NCBI RefSeq assembly: GCF_001638985.1
Contig: NW_017265142.1
Span: 984,572 to 1,048,571 of the forward strand
Direction of reading: 5' to 3'
DNA: 64,000 nucleotides
Source of the DNA: Phycomyces blakesleeanus NRRL 1555(-)
Lineage: Eukaryota > Mucoromycota > Mucoromycetes > Mucorales > Phycomycetaceae
This document shows, one piece after another, positions 24,681 to 37,009 of this stretch. The notes beneath the pieces were generated by a model. It did no database searches. It was not told the origin of the DNA and saw only the letters and a list, made by a program, of their open reading frames with translations. Each line of letters starts with the position of its first letter. Position 1 is the first letter of the stretch. The position numbers and the translations under genes were made by a program.

Positions 24681-27612
24681 TCAATATCCCTCGACCACAG
24701 GTACTTTTCTAGGTCTTTTATCTCGACGTGGCCGTGTGGATATACTATCGGTTGCCCGCCATTCAACAGGTAAATGGAATCTAAAGCCAGGCTGAAAGAG
24801 ATATTCGGGTAGATCCCAAAACTTCCTTTGGATTCCAATGACTGTCTCCAAAGAATCAACTGCACCCTGGTTTGGTTTGATGGCATTTAATGAATGTTTG
24901 TATTCTAAAGGTCCATCAGGGTCAATGTGATCCGGAAGTAGCTGGGCAACGCTCGCTAATGCTGAATTTGCCAGAGGTTGAAGTTCATAACCACCTAATA
25001 TAGATATGTAAGTGAAACGTGGTTATATGCATTTAGTGAAATTGTCTTACCTTCTAAAGTCATCACTAATCTTCCACTACATAATTCTTCTGCTAATTCC
25101 TTGACCATCTTTGTCATCAAGGCAAATCCACGAGGGGAGACCTTGTATCCTCCAAGCTATAAATTATATTATCTGTTAAACAAAAGAAAAAGAAAAAGAA
25201 AAAGAAAATATCAAGGTATTTAGACAAAATGTCTATAATTTGACTTGCATTATCTGGATGACCTTCTGCAGCATCAAAACCTGCAGATACGAAGATCTAT
25301 AATAATAATGATAATAATAATAATAACAATAATATTATGATTTGTGAATTAAAGTCCAAAACATATATATACACATATATATATACATAAATACATACAT
25401 ATATATGTATATAAGATTGCTTAGAGTACTCACCATGTCTGGAAGGAATTGCCTTGCAATCGGAAGTATTATATGATAAAATGCGGCCATAAATTCAGTA
25501 TCACCCATTGGTTCTAATAGGTTACCAAGACAACAACAACAAGATAAATATATTTATTTATATAAATTGCTAGGTTTGACTTACTGGGCTTATCCAAAGA
25601 CTCGTTAAATGAGATATTGATATTCCGCCCTAATCCGGCGCCTTCTCCACATTCATCAGGCGCTCCACTAAAAGGGTAGAATTTGCCTTGTTCCCATCGA
25701 TGCAGAGAGATATAGAGTACATTTGGATTATCATAAAAGATCTTTTGGGTTCCATTACCATGGCTATTTAAAATAAATATATATATATATATATATGAGT
25801 GAGTGTGTTTGGTGAGATATTTGTTAGTGTATCATTGTTTGAAGAAACTTACTGAACATCCCTATTGGAATACAATACAATGATAATAATATATAATATA
25901 TAAAAGGGTAACGTTAGTAATTAATAAAAAAGAGAGAGAGTGTGTGTGTGTGTGTGAAATATTTTACCAGTCAATCACTAGAATCTTTTTGATTTTCGAT
26001 GGATATTTTTCGAGTGTGTTTGATACAGCCACGGCAACATTGTTAAAAAAACAAAATCCCATTGCATTATCATCTTCAGCATGATGCCCTATATAAAAAA
26101 ATATTTATATTTATTTATATGCATGTATGTATGTATGCCTGCCTGCCTGCCTGCATGTATGTATGTATATTTATATATTTATATAGAGGTCTCTATTTTC
26201 TATTTTATTTTATTTTATTTTATTTTTTTACTTACCTGGAGGACGAATAAGCGCAAACCCATTGTGAAGTTGGCCTTCAACAATAGGAGTAACTAGATTG
26301 ATGAGCGCTCCGGCTGCCACACGAGCGGCTAGACTAGAGTGGAGCGGGTGAAATGTAGTATCGACAGCTACATTGTTGTATATACATAGTGTATAAAGTA
26401 AAATAGTAGTAATAAAGAAGAAGAGTATTATCAGCTTAAGGATCAACTTTTACTTAACATTATTTATGTGTATAAAGCATATATATATAAATACCAATGC
26501 CTAGTTCACCACATGTCATTTTGCAAACCAATCCTGGAGGTGAGACTGGTACAAGTACACCTTCTGATAGATCTGCAGTGTTGGAGTCGTATGATGATGA
26601 TGATAATGATGATGATGAGGCTGCCGCCGCCGCTGCTGCTGCTGCTGCTGCTGCTGCGGTTGTTGCAGCTGTGGAAAATCTACGGTGTTGTTGCTGAATA
26701 TCGTCCTGGTTAGCTTCGACTACTACTCCTCCGCCCACTCCTCTAGTGGGTCCCACAATTGAGCCGTGGCGATGACTTCGGGGACTAGGCGACGGCGGAC
26801 TCTCTTCTGATTCGGTCGGACTGTTGAGTAGGGCGGCAATTGAGGTGATCTTGAGTGGTCGTGGGTTAGGATCTACCTCGTGTTGGTGGTCGGTTGTGGG
26901 CGGAAGTGAGTTGGTAGTTGAGGTGTAATTGCGAACGTGGGTTGGGGTGTGGACGTGCACAAGTTCATCTAGTGTAGCCTCGCGTGCGTGTATATGACGA
27001 AAATAACGTAACATTCTAAATATAAAGAAGAAGAGGAAAGTTATGATGAACATTATAATAATAATTACTATTGTTAATTAGTTTGCTGTTTGGTGTTTAC
27101 TTTTGAGCGTGAAAAGCTTGTAGAATAGAACCAATTCGATCCGGTCGTTCAGGATGAATTGTTACGGCCGAGTGACAGGGACATGAGTGGAGAGCCATTC
27201 GTCTGTCTTGGACTAGACCTGTGTATTGCCGTAATGAAATGTTCTGGCTTGTGTAGTAAAATGTGGCATAGTCTTTCCAGGATCTGTCGCTTTCTCTCCC
27301 CAGAGGGCCGAATCTTAAAGGAGTACGGTTTGCGTGGGTGCGAACCAGACCAAGGCCTACCCAGTCAGCGTGATCTGGTGGCCAGCCTTCGTAGTGTACG
27401 AACACACATGGCTCGGTTTTGTCGTTTGAAACCTGGACTACCCGGGCACAGTACCACTCTTTACAATAGTCACTACATTTCAAGGCTTCGACTTGATCAC
27501 CGGCACGGAAATGGTGAATGCCTTGAATGAGTTGAGATTTGTCTGGTTTGAGGATGATGAGTAGAATGAAATGAGATTAGTGTACAAATTTAAATATTTA
27601 AATATTTAAATG

Positions 27613-27663
<51 letters not shown>

Positions 27664-28437
27664 TGACTTACTGTTTGTTCCGGTTGAAGGTAGACGGAGG
27701 TCTTTTAGTTTTTCTTGAGCCATTGTTAGAGAATCTTCTTTCTTTTGTACCCGTGTTTCTCTTTCTTTGAGCTCTTTTTTTGAAGGTCTTCCTGGTCCTC
27801 GCCGACGTTTCAAGGACCCGTTTGAGGATGTCGAAAGATTTCCGTCGCTGTCAGGGTAAGGAGGTGATCCACAACTGGCTGGTGACAGGTGACGAGAATC
27901 GACAGAACAAGATACTCTTAGAGGTAGTGCCTCATGCTGCAAGTGTGTAGGAACCTATAGCATATTATATACATATAGATATAGATATAGATATAGATAT
28001 AGATATAGATATAGATATAGATTTTTTTTTAAAAATAAAATAAATTAGATCCAAAATAATAATTGATTAATTTTTCTTTCAAAAATAATAATAATAATAA
28101 TAATAATAATAATCAAGAATAATTCATTGACTGTAATGATTAAAGATAAATAATAATGTATGATTTTATACCGAAATATATAGCTACATAATTGTGTCTA
28201 GGCATATGATATCTGTATAGATACAGGCATAAATATATATATAAAGGAATAGATAAGATGTATACATTTATATACATATATGTACATTAAAGAATATCTA
28301 TGAATTAAACATATATATATATATATTGGGATAATGATTATGATTATGATTGTGATTTTTAAAAAAAAAAGAAAAAGAAAATTGTAATATAATAGTGTAT
28401 ATAATAAGATTATTTACTAGAATGATTTACTTACCAT
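24681..28437 (-). CDS. class II histone deacetylase with AT-hook and Tudor-like domain
   Basis: Zn-dependent lysine deacetylase. Twelve exons (minus): 28437-28435, 27954-27672, 27542-27101, 27015-26495, 26367-26236, 26088-25968, 25861-25853, 25763-25585, 25513-25434, 25296-25249, 25156-25051, 24994-24681; 745 residues. Exon 1 codes only the Met; exon 7 is 9 nt. An AT-hook ([13 protein letters not shown], about 51-62) and a coiled stretch precede a Tudor-knot-like domain ([20 protein letters not shown] then [14 protein letters not shown], about 107-160). The catalytic domain starts at [16 protein letters not shown] (about 203). Key motifs: [51 protein letters not shown]. Catalytic His pair, Zn ligands and the active-site Tyr are present. 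A ~120-residue Ala/Ser-rich insert sits inside the catalytic domain. The intron after exon 10 is GC-AG. Sequence style is closest to class IIa. Confidence 0.92.
27614..27656. repeat. (TA)n microsatellite in an HDAC intron
   Basis: About 21 TA units in the intron between HDAC exons 2 and 3. Confidence 0.9.
27973..28023. repeat. (GATATA)n hexanucleotide microsatellite
   Basis: About eight and a half GATATA units in the first HDAC intron. Confidence 0.9.
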
Positions 28438-28504
28438 TGGATAATATTATAAATGTGTAGTTGGTGGTCTATAAGGAGTAAACCAAGAAAGAGCAAGAAG
28501 AATT

Positions 28505-28546
<42 letters not shown>

Positions 28547-29849
28547 TACAGAATATATATAAAAATATATAAAATAAGTAATTATATATATATATATATA
28601 TTTTGTAAAGGGAAAAAAAAGTGAGATACAATTTGTGATCTATGCAAATAAAAAGGGAAATTTCAAGATGTAAAATAATACTATTATTATTATCGAAATG
28701 AAAAAAAAAAAATTAGAAAATAAAATACCTATATTTTGAAGATATTTTTTTTATCTATATATGTATATGTATATATATATATATGTGTGTGTGTATTAAT
28801 GAATGAATGAATGAATGAGTGTATTAATGTATATATGAATTTATTAATGTATATATATATATATATAAATATATATTAAAGAGGAAGAAAGAAAGAGAGA
28901 GAGAGAGAGAAAGAAAAGAGATTACAAGAGAGCAACAAAAAGGAAAGACATGATTTTCCAATACAGTAAGAAAAGAGCTTTGCGGAGAGACGAATGGAAA
29001 TGAACCTTCGGTAAAAAGTATCTTCAATTCAATTTCCGCACCTAGGTATTGAAGAAAGAAAGAAAGAAAGAAAAAAAACAGAAAAAAAAAAAAAAGATAT
29101 ACAAGAAATACAAAAAGTACATAATAAGGAAGTATCATTAGAAGAAGTATCATTAGAAGTATCAAAAGAAAAAGAAAAGTAGCACGAGTGACAGTAGTAG
29201 AAATCACAACGTATAGCTGTTGGAATTTTAAGAAGCATTATCATTGGTATACAATTGGGCACTAAGTACTGGTAATCACAAACATTAAATTGGTATTGTC
29301 CTGTCTTGCTTTGTCTTGCTTTATCTTGTCTTGTCTTGTCTAGTTTTTATTATGTCACAAAATGAATAAATATTATTTTTATATATATATATATATAGTA
29401 GTGACAGCCTTTTTTTTTTTTTTTTTTTGGTTTGTTTTTGGGATGCTGTTTATTTGACTATTCGACATACATATATACTCACTAAAAAGTCAGGTTAATC
29501 AACTTGTCTCTTATATACTGTACACTATTGTACACTGCACACTATACACTCCACTCTCTTGGACACAGTGTCGTTCTTGCATCCTGATGGGCGGATATCC
29601 AATCCAACCTGTCTTGCGTCACACGATTACGTGACTTTTTCACAACGATCAAACCTCAGAGCCAAAGCTGTCTGCATTTCAACTCTCTTTTTTGGCCTTC
29701 TAAGAAGAACCAAAAAAAAAAAAGAAAAAAGACATATATATATACATATATAAAATAAGGCCAACCAGAAAGTCAGAAACTCTTCTTCTTTACTACTAAA
29801 GAATAGCCATAAGCATATATACACTCTTTGTACAAATATACACCTTGAC
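28438..29849. promoter_or_regulatory. divergent intergenic region, HDAC / ADP1
   Basis: 1.4 kb between divergent start codons. Contains an (AG)n run at about 28510-28541, several TA runs and an 18-base poly-T near 29410. Open frames here translate microsatellites. No specific site assigned. Confidence 0.5.
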
Positions 29850-32800
29850 ATGAGGAAAAGAATCCTTTGTCTGCTCGGTGGAACTGTCCTTCTGGCCAGT
29901 ACAGTGAAAGCAGAACCTTCGACAAACCTATCTCTCTCCTACACCCCAGTATCCTACAACCCATCTTTTGGAATCAAAACAGACGACTGTCCACCGTGCT
30001 TCAACTGTCTTCTTCCTGGATTCGAGTGTCTTCACTTTGCAAACTGTAGTGACTACAACGGAAAATGCGACTGTCCCTCTGGCTTTGGTGGTGACGACTG
30101 TCATCAACCCTGTAAGCATTCTATACATACACAGGACAGTCTATCTAAATTCTCTGACATCTTTCTTTTCTTTTTCTCGCTCTCTGTATATCGTTCTTTA
30201 TTCAAGTGTGTGGTGCATTATCTGACGGTCGTAATAGAAGTCCTAGATTTGGTGACGAGTGTGAATGTCCTGAAGGCTGGGAGGGTATAAACTGCAACGG
30301 TATGTTCTGAACAGCCTCTCTGTATTTCTTTTTTTTTTTTTCTTTTTCTTCTTACACCTGCGTTATTTTGTGTGCATCATTCATTTCTTGACGACATTTC
30401 TTTTTTCTCTTTATTCCTTTTTTTGGGAATCTGTTTAGTTTGTAAGACCGATAACGTGTGCAATGCCATGGTCCCAACAGGTCAGGGAACCTGCTATCGA
30501 GGAGGTCTGACGGTTGTGGAGAACCATCAGATGTGCAATGTGACCAGTAAGCGAGCGGGATTCGGAGATTATTATTGTTATCTTAAGAAAGACAGACAAG
30601 TCAGATAGATAGACAGACAGACAGATGGATATATAGACATAGAAAAGTCAAGTCAAAAAAATACGTACGAAGTGTACAATATGGGGGTAGTCAGAACGAG
30701 ATCCTTTTGAAACTCACTTCCTGTTTTTTTTATATGTGTCATAATTATCTTACATAATTAAGATCGCAAAATCCTGGATCAGCTAAAGACCCAGATCCCA
30801 CAAGTAACATTTTCCTGCAACAAACCAGACGAAACCTGTGACTTTCAATGCAAGTCTGCTAAAGAAAAGAAATAACGAATGCTATACTGTTATACGTAAT
30901 TGATGCTAACCCTTTTATTTTTCCAGTCTGGGTTGACCAAGTCGAGTCATTTTATTGTCACTTGAATACATGTGCATTTGAACAAGGTACATTAGATTAT
31001 ATATATGTGTGTGTGGCGCAGAATGGAATGGGAAGGAGAGTGAGGATAATAAAGGAAAACGATTGACTAAAATACATTATCGTCTATTGCTACTATTGGA
31101 ATTGTTTCAAACATAACAAAAAGAACATGGATATGATAAAAACACAACAAAATACACGTGTGAGACTATTGACTGCCGATGTATCAAGGACGAGATGCTG
31201 TGTGGAAAAGATGGCTCGATCGGTAAGAGTTTTTTACTTCTTCTTCTTTATATATATATACAAATTTGCACTACACCAAAGACGCCCAAACTTTCTTTTT
31301 TATTTTCTTTCTCTTTTTGGTATTAATGGCTGTATGATATCTTGACATCATTTTTTTTTCTTTATATGTAGATCTTACTGAACTACTTAGAGACGAAATT
31401 GTCGGTCCAGCAAGCTTCACCTGCACTGGATCAGACTGTGCATTCTCTGGTAAGCCATGTTACTTATATTAGTTCAATTTTTGTTCATACTCATTGCCAT
31501 AAGAAATATATTTATATTTATATTTATATTTATCAATCTAAAATCATATCTTCATCAGAACCTGCCATGGACGACTTGATCTCGGCTGTATTTGGTGATG
31601 ATTCGATCTTTTTGTCCTGTAGTTCTGGTGAATGTCTTCACTACACACAAGTGCCTGGATTTGAGGTATATTGCACTCAAATTTGTACTTTTTTTTTTAA
31701 AGAAAAAAAAAACATTTAACTTTACAATAACAATGTAGCGGCCACAACGCCCGATCAACTGGTTGATGATTGTGTCAGGTATTGCCGGTGTCACTGTGTT
31801 CTTGCTCATTGTGGGTGCTGTCGTCAGCTATTTTGCCAAGCGATCATCCAATTCAGGGGGATTCATTCTATTGCCGGATGATGAGGCTGGCAAACTGATG
31901 TCAGACCACACACCAACCAGTCTGATCTTCGAGAACTTGTCCTACACTGTCAACAAAAAGGAGATTCTCAAGGACGCCTCCGGAATTGCTCGGCCGGGTG
32001 AGGTCATGGCTATCATGGGCCCCTCAGGTGCCGGAAAGACAACCCTGTTGGATATCCTGGCCAACCGCACCAAGACCGGCACTGTATCTGGCGACATTTA
32101 TCTCAACGGACATCGGATGTCCCGCTCAGAGTACAAAAAACACATTGGCTATGTCGATCAAGAAGACACCATGATCCCAACCCTCACAGTCTACGAGACC
32201 ATTCTTTACTCGGCCCTCTTGAGATTACCGCGCTCGATGAGTGAGGCAGCAAAGAAGTTCAGAGTTGGCGAGGTGATGCAAGAGCTAGGAATAGATGGCA
32301 TCAAGGATTCAAAGATCGGACAGACCGGCGATCGGTCCATCAGTGGAGGTGAGAGACGCAGAGTCGCAATTGCCTGTGAGCTGGTCACATCGCCGTCCAT
32401 CCTGTTCCTCGACGAGCCCACCAGTGGTCTTGATGCCTACAATGCCTACAATGTGGTCGAGTCGCTTGTAACTCTGGCCAGAGACTACAACCGCACGATC
32501 ATCTTTACCATCCACCAGCCTCGCTCGAATATCGTCACCTTGTTCGATCAATTGGTTCTGCTTGCCAAAGGTCGCATTCTCTATTCTGGTCCCCAGATGC
32601 ACGCCCAGATGTACTTCAAGAGCATCGGATACGCATGTCCTCCTGGCTTCAACATTGCAGATTATCTTATTGATCTGACGATGCAGTCAATTGACCCGGC
32701 TCAATCTCCTGGGCAGCCACAGACAGATTCCAATAGACCGATTCAGTCCGACTCTCTCTTGAATCCCATCCCGACCCCTTACGCCCCCGGATCTCCTTCT

Positions 32801-34278
32801 CTGGCCGACGAGCTGGAGAACACGAGTGAGCAGTGGGCTTCTGAAATGAGTGCCAGACAGGAGCGCCAGAGACAGGAGCGGATCAGGAAGCAGAGACAAC
32901 AGATCCCGGCCGGCTTGGATGTAGTGGTTGATGACGGAAGTCAGGTCGACCAGGACGGACTCACGCCTCACCTCAGACGCCTGGTGGATACCTACAAATC
33001 CAGTCAGATCGCAGCATCCACAAACGACGAAATCGAACGATCTCTTGCAGCAGCGTCCAGCAGCACACCCGAGAGCATTGAGCAAGGTGTTGTCTATGTG
33101 CCCAAACCAATCATTACCCACGAACGACCCGGCTGGTTGACCCAGTTCCGCATTCTGGCCGACCGAACCTTTAAGAATCTCTATCGTAATCCGATGTTGA
33201 TGTTTGCTCACTATGCTATTTCTGTTGCACTTGCCTGTAAGTTTTTCAAATCTATAAAAGTGTTTGTGATACGAGGTACCAAAGGATAGTATATTTACTT
33301 TTATTTTTTTTATTTTTTTTAAAAAAAAAACAAAAGTGATTTGTGGTGGTTTGTTTTACAGAGTGTCCAATACAATTGCTGGTTTCCAAAACCGTATGGG
33401 GCTCTTCTTTTTCTACGAGGCTCTTTTGGGATTCATGTGCCTTACATCACTCCAGGTGTTTTCGAGCGAACGGATCCTGTTTGTGCGTGAGAGAGCGAAT
33501 GGTTACTACTCGCCCGGGACATACTTTTTGTCAAAGGTCTTGTTTGACATCATTCCCCTCCGAGTTGTGCCTCCTCTTATGATGGGCTTGATCTCATACT
33601 ACATGGTCGGACTTGTGGAAGGCACTGCTAATTTCTTCAAGTTCCTTCTTGTCCTGGTCCTGTTTAACCTCACGGCGGCTGCGGCCTGTCTTGTCATTGG
33701 CATTGTGTTTAAGAATGGGTCAATGGCAAATCTGTTGAGTTGCATGGTTATGTTGTTCTCTATGCTGTTTGCTGGTCTATTACTAAACAAAGGTAAGAAT
33801 ATATATATACATAAAAGTTTACTTGTTTCTGCGTGTATTTTGATTAATAACTAATATTAATTATTTTTTTCTTAAAAAAAAACAAAAAAAAAACATTAGA
33901 TTCCATGTCACCTTATTTCGGGTGGTTAAAGCATTTGTCGTTCTTTAACTATGGACTAGAAGCTCTTTTGGTTAATGAGATGCTCTATCTTCAACTTATT
34001 GAAGAACGATATGGTCTTAATATTGATGTAAGTAAAATCATTATATATATATATATATAAAACAGTTGATTGTTGGTCATAAATATTATTATTATTTTTT
34101 ACTGACAAGAGAATAATGTTTATATACAATATAGGTTCCTGGTGCAACAATCTTGTCTACATTTGGCTTCAACGCAAAGAATTACTGGCCCGATGTTATT
34201 AAGCTTGGTGTGATGTTCATGTCATTAATTGTATTTGCCTTTGTGTGGCTCGTGTTCTTTGTTAAAGAACGGAGGTAA
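29850..34278 (+). CDS. ADP1: ABCG-family transporter with EGF-like ectodomain (ADP1-type)
   Basis: ATP-driven membrane transporter; yeast Adp1 has the same layout and similar size (1049 residues), with unknown substrate. Exons: 29850-30111, 30207-30299, 30439-30546, 30763-30849, 30927-30986, 31124-31222, 31372-31449, 31559-31665, 31739-33236, 33337-33792, 33900-34027, 34135-34278; 1039 residues. Signal peptide [19 protein letters not shown], then a Cys-rich EGF-like ectodomain ([24 protein letters not shown]), a first helix near 303-328 ([16 protein letters not shown]), and an ATPase with Walker [10 protein letters not shown], signature [10 protein letters not shown], Walker [14 protein letters not shown] and H-loop TIHQPRSN. 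A Gln/Arg/Ser-rich linker leads to the membrane domain ending FVKERR. The intron after exon 4 is GC-AG, and four acceptors are AAG. The ATPase exon is GC-richer than its surroundings. Confidence 0.95.
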
Positions 34279-35330
34279 TTGGTGGAAAATGAAGTTATAT
34301 TTTTTTCTCTACTCCTTTGCCAAGAATTACCACAGTCAACAAGTAACAAACAAACAAACAAACAAACAAACAAACAAGGAAGGAAGGAAGGAAATGAAAT
34401 GAAATGAAAAGGAAAGAGAAAAAATATACTTCTTCTATTATATTACATTATTACTATTATTCTTCTTCTTTTTCTTTTACTTTTCTGCAACAAAACCTAT
34501 CTCTATATCTGTATCCCTTATTCGTACCCATATCCATATCCCCATCTCTCTACTTAGCTCATTTGCTTCACTCTATTTCTTTTTGTGTGTTTGTTTTCCT
34601 ATATATTTTTCTTTTAAAAAAATTTCTCTTGTTTTTTTTTTCTACCTTTAAAATATATATATATATCAATTTCAATTCTTATCTTGTGCATTTGTGGGGG
34701 TACTTTGAGTATGTAAAACATATAAAAGGGGGTGGGTGTAGGCATATAATTCATTAGTAACGGTAATTGTGCACTCTTCTATTTATTTATTTATTTATTT
34801 TGGTTTTCTTCCTTTGTTTCTTTGACTACAACGTTTTTTGTGCTTCAAGCTCTAGATGATAAGACAAGCATCAGATATAGGTGTGGTGTGTTGAAAATAG
34901 AAATCACACAAGACATGAGGTTTTAATGAAATGTAAAAATATTAATAATATACACACTAAAATAAATAAAAGGCAAGATTCTGTGGCGTGTTGAATTGTC
35001 AATCCAAAATGGTAATAATGCAAGCTGACACACAAAGATATACGGACAGCCATGCAGCCATGCAACCAACAAAAGAAGAATTGATCTTCGAATTGACAGC
35101 AGAAAAATAAATAGGATTTGATATATATAAACTGAGCATGCTCGAAAATGCTTTATTTAAAAAATGATATGCAAAATGGAGGGCCAAAGCCAGTGGGAAG
35201 TGAGGTTGGAATTGAGAAGATAATAATAATAAAGAAAGGGAGGATGGGAAAAAAAAAGAGCGAGAAATACTTTCTTTCTTTGTTGTTGCTATTGTTGCTA
35301 TTGTTGCTATTGTGGCTATTGTTGTTTTGG
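34279..35330. other. convergent spacer between ADP1 and DGAT2
   Basis: Contains short tetranucleotide arrays (ACAA near 34340-34378, then GGAA and GAAAT) and pyrimidine-rich tracts. No gene was recognised. Confidence 0.6.
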
Positions 35331-37009
35331 TTAATCAATTAGACAAAGATCTCTCTTACGGTCCTTTGCATAGACGTCCTTGTACTTGTTGTAGATTTCC
35401 AACAGTTCATCAATATACTCTTTCTGGACTGCCTCCAATTGTTCCTGGGTAGGTTCAATCTGGCCTTCTTCAAGCTTAGGTACATCAATAGGCTTTCCAA
35501 CTAAAATATATATATGAATTGTTATTATTGGTTCAACTATGAATACATTCCACATAATATCTTTGGATATGCCTTTGTTTCGCTCTATTTTATATCATCT
35601 TTAATAAACTTACCAACTGTAACTATAGGATGTCTGAATGGCATCAGACCAGTGTCATCTATTATAATTATAATTATTATAAAATAAACAAATAAATAAA
35701 TATTTTATATAAAATATGTACATGTAGATTGAGAGTCAGATAACGTTGTGCAAACGCACGTTAGCCAATTTACTTTTTTTTTTGAAAAAAAAAAATTACA
35801 CAAACTTACAATTAAAGACGCCACGAGCATGGAATAAGGGCAAGGTAAAGCCGAGCAGGGCCTGCATTTTCTTTTGGAATTTCCAGACGGGAGAACCCTT
35901 TGCGTTGTCTAGCTGGTCATAGAGGTCATTCTCACCAAACGAAAAGACAGGAACCAGACGAGCCTGCTGCTTAATGGCAATTCGGACAAACCCAAGACGG
36001 CGTTTCAAGACAAGGTCGTTGATTCCAGGCCGAGCTGCCAATGATTCAGCCGCACCACCAATCACAATCACAATTGAGCGGCCAGCACCCGAAGATAAGA
36101 TGTATTCACACGATTTACGGGACACGGATGCAATACCAAGACCCATGATAATGTCACGGTAGATTGGGATACGGAAGTTGGAGCTCAGGGTAAGAAGACT
36201 AGGCACAATTCCAGGGAAGGTCTTGCTGAATCCTGTAGCCTCGGTGGCGAAGTTTGAAAGAGCACCCATGGAGATAATGCCGTGAGGATGGTAACCAAAA
36301 ACGTAGTTCTTGCTTGGGTCCAATTCATGTTCCTACCAATGAAAAATGAAAAATGACATGAAATTTAAATAATAAGTATCCATGGAAACGAAACAAGTCT
36401 CTCTTTTTTTTATATATATAATTAGGCATATAAATCTGTGTATTACACGAGCTTCTCTTTCTTTTTTTTTTCCTTCTCATTGTCTCTCCGTTGTTTCTCC
36501 GTCTGTCTGTCTGTCTCACTCTAAAGATGCCAAGAGAAACTTACTTTGACCAGTTTGGCAGGGAAATAACCGGTGAAATAACGCCAGAAGCCAAGGTTTC
36601 TCATCCAGGCAAATCTTCTGCCGCCTCTCTCGGGAACTTTGTCAAGATAAATGAATGTCACATAGGCAATGAGGAGTGGCCAGAGAGTAGGAAAGCACGC
36701 GGCATAGATAAAGATTCCCAGACAGATTGGAATCATAAGATTCCAGATGATCATTGTGAGCATCTGTAGTCGTCGTTCGAGAGGTACACCAAGAGGTGCC
36801 CAGTGAATGTGCTGGTGGTTGGAGTTCTGGGTCGGTTTAGAGTCTTTGAGGTTTTGTTTGGCCAGTTCAACCTTTTCGTTAAAGGTTTCTTCTATTGTTG
36901 TTTTTGTTGTTGGTTTTGTTGTCACTGCTGGTTTATTTTCAAGAACAACCGGTGGTTTCTCGTCAAGAGTTGGGCTCACTGTAGAGCTAAGGAGTACTGG
37001 ATTTTCCAT
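35331..37009 (-). CDS. DGAT2: diacylglycerol O-acyltransferase type 2
   Basis: Makes triacylglycerol from diacylglycerol and acyl-CoA at the ER/lipid droplet. Four exons (minus): 37009-36545, 36332-35810, 35658-35614, 35500-35331; 400 residues. A Thr/Lys-rich N-terminus precedes two close membrane segments (LTMIIWNLMIPICLGIFIYA and FPTLWPLLIAYVTFIYL), then LDPSKNYVFGYHPHGIISMG with the catalytic HPHG motif near residue 170. Further family blocks are RDIIMGLGIASVSRKSCEYI, VIVIGGAAESLAARPG, KRRLGFVRIA, LVPVFSFGENDLYDQ, DTGLMPFRHPIVTVVGKPI and a C-terminal ELLEIYNKYKD helix. All introns GT-AG. Length and motifs fit a fungal DGAT2 (Dga1-type). Confidence 0.96.

Noticed and set aside
26062..26296. 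Plus-strand frames rich in Met/Tyr/Cys within the HDAC gene
   Set aside because: They read ATGT and GCCT tetranucleotide repeats in an HDAC intron.
27614..28120. Regular short repeats as a possible CRISPR array
   Set aside because: Units are 2-6 bases (TA, GATATA, AAT) with no spacers; ordinary microsatellites in an intron.
28824..29262. Hydrophobic minus-strand frames between HDAC and ADP1
   Set aside because: They translate GA/AAAG/TA microsatellites, which give artificial Ser/Leu/Phe helices.
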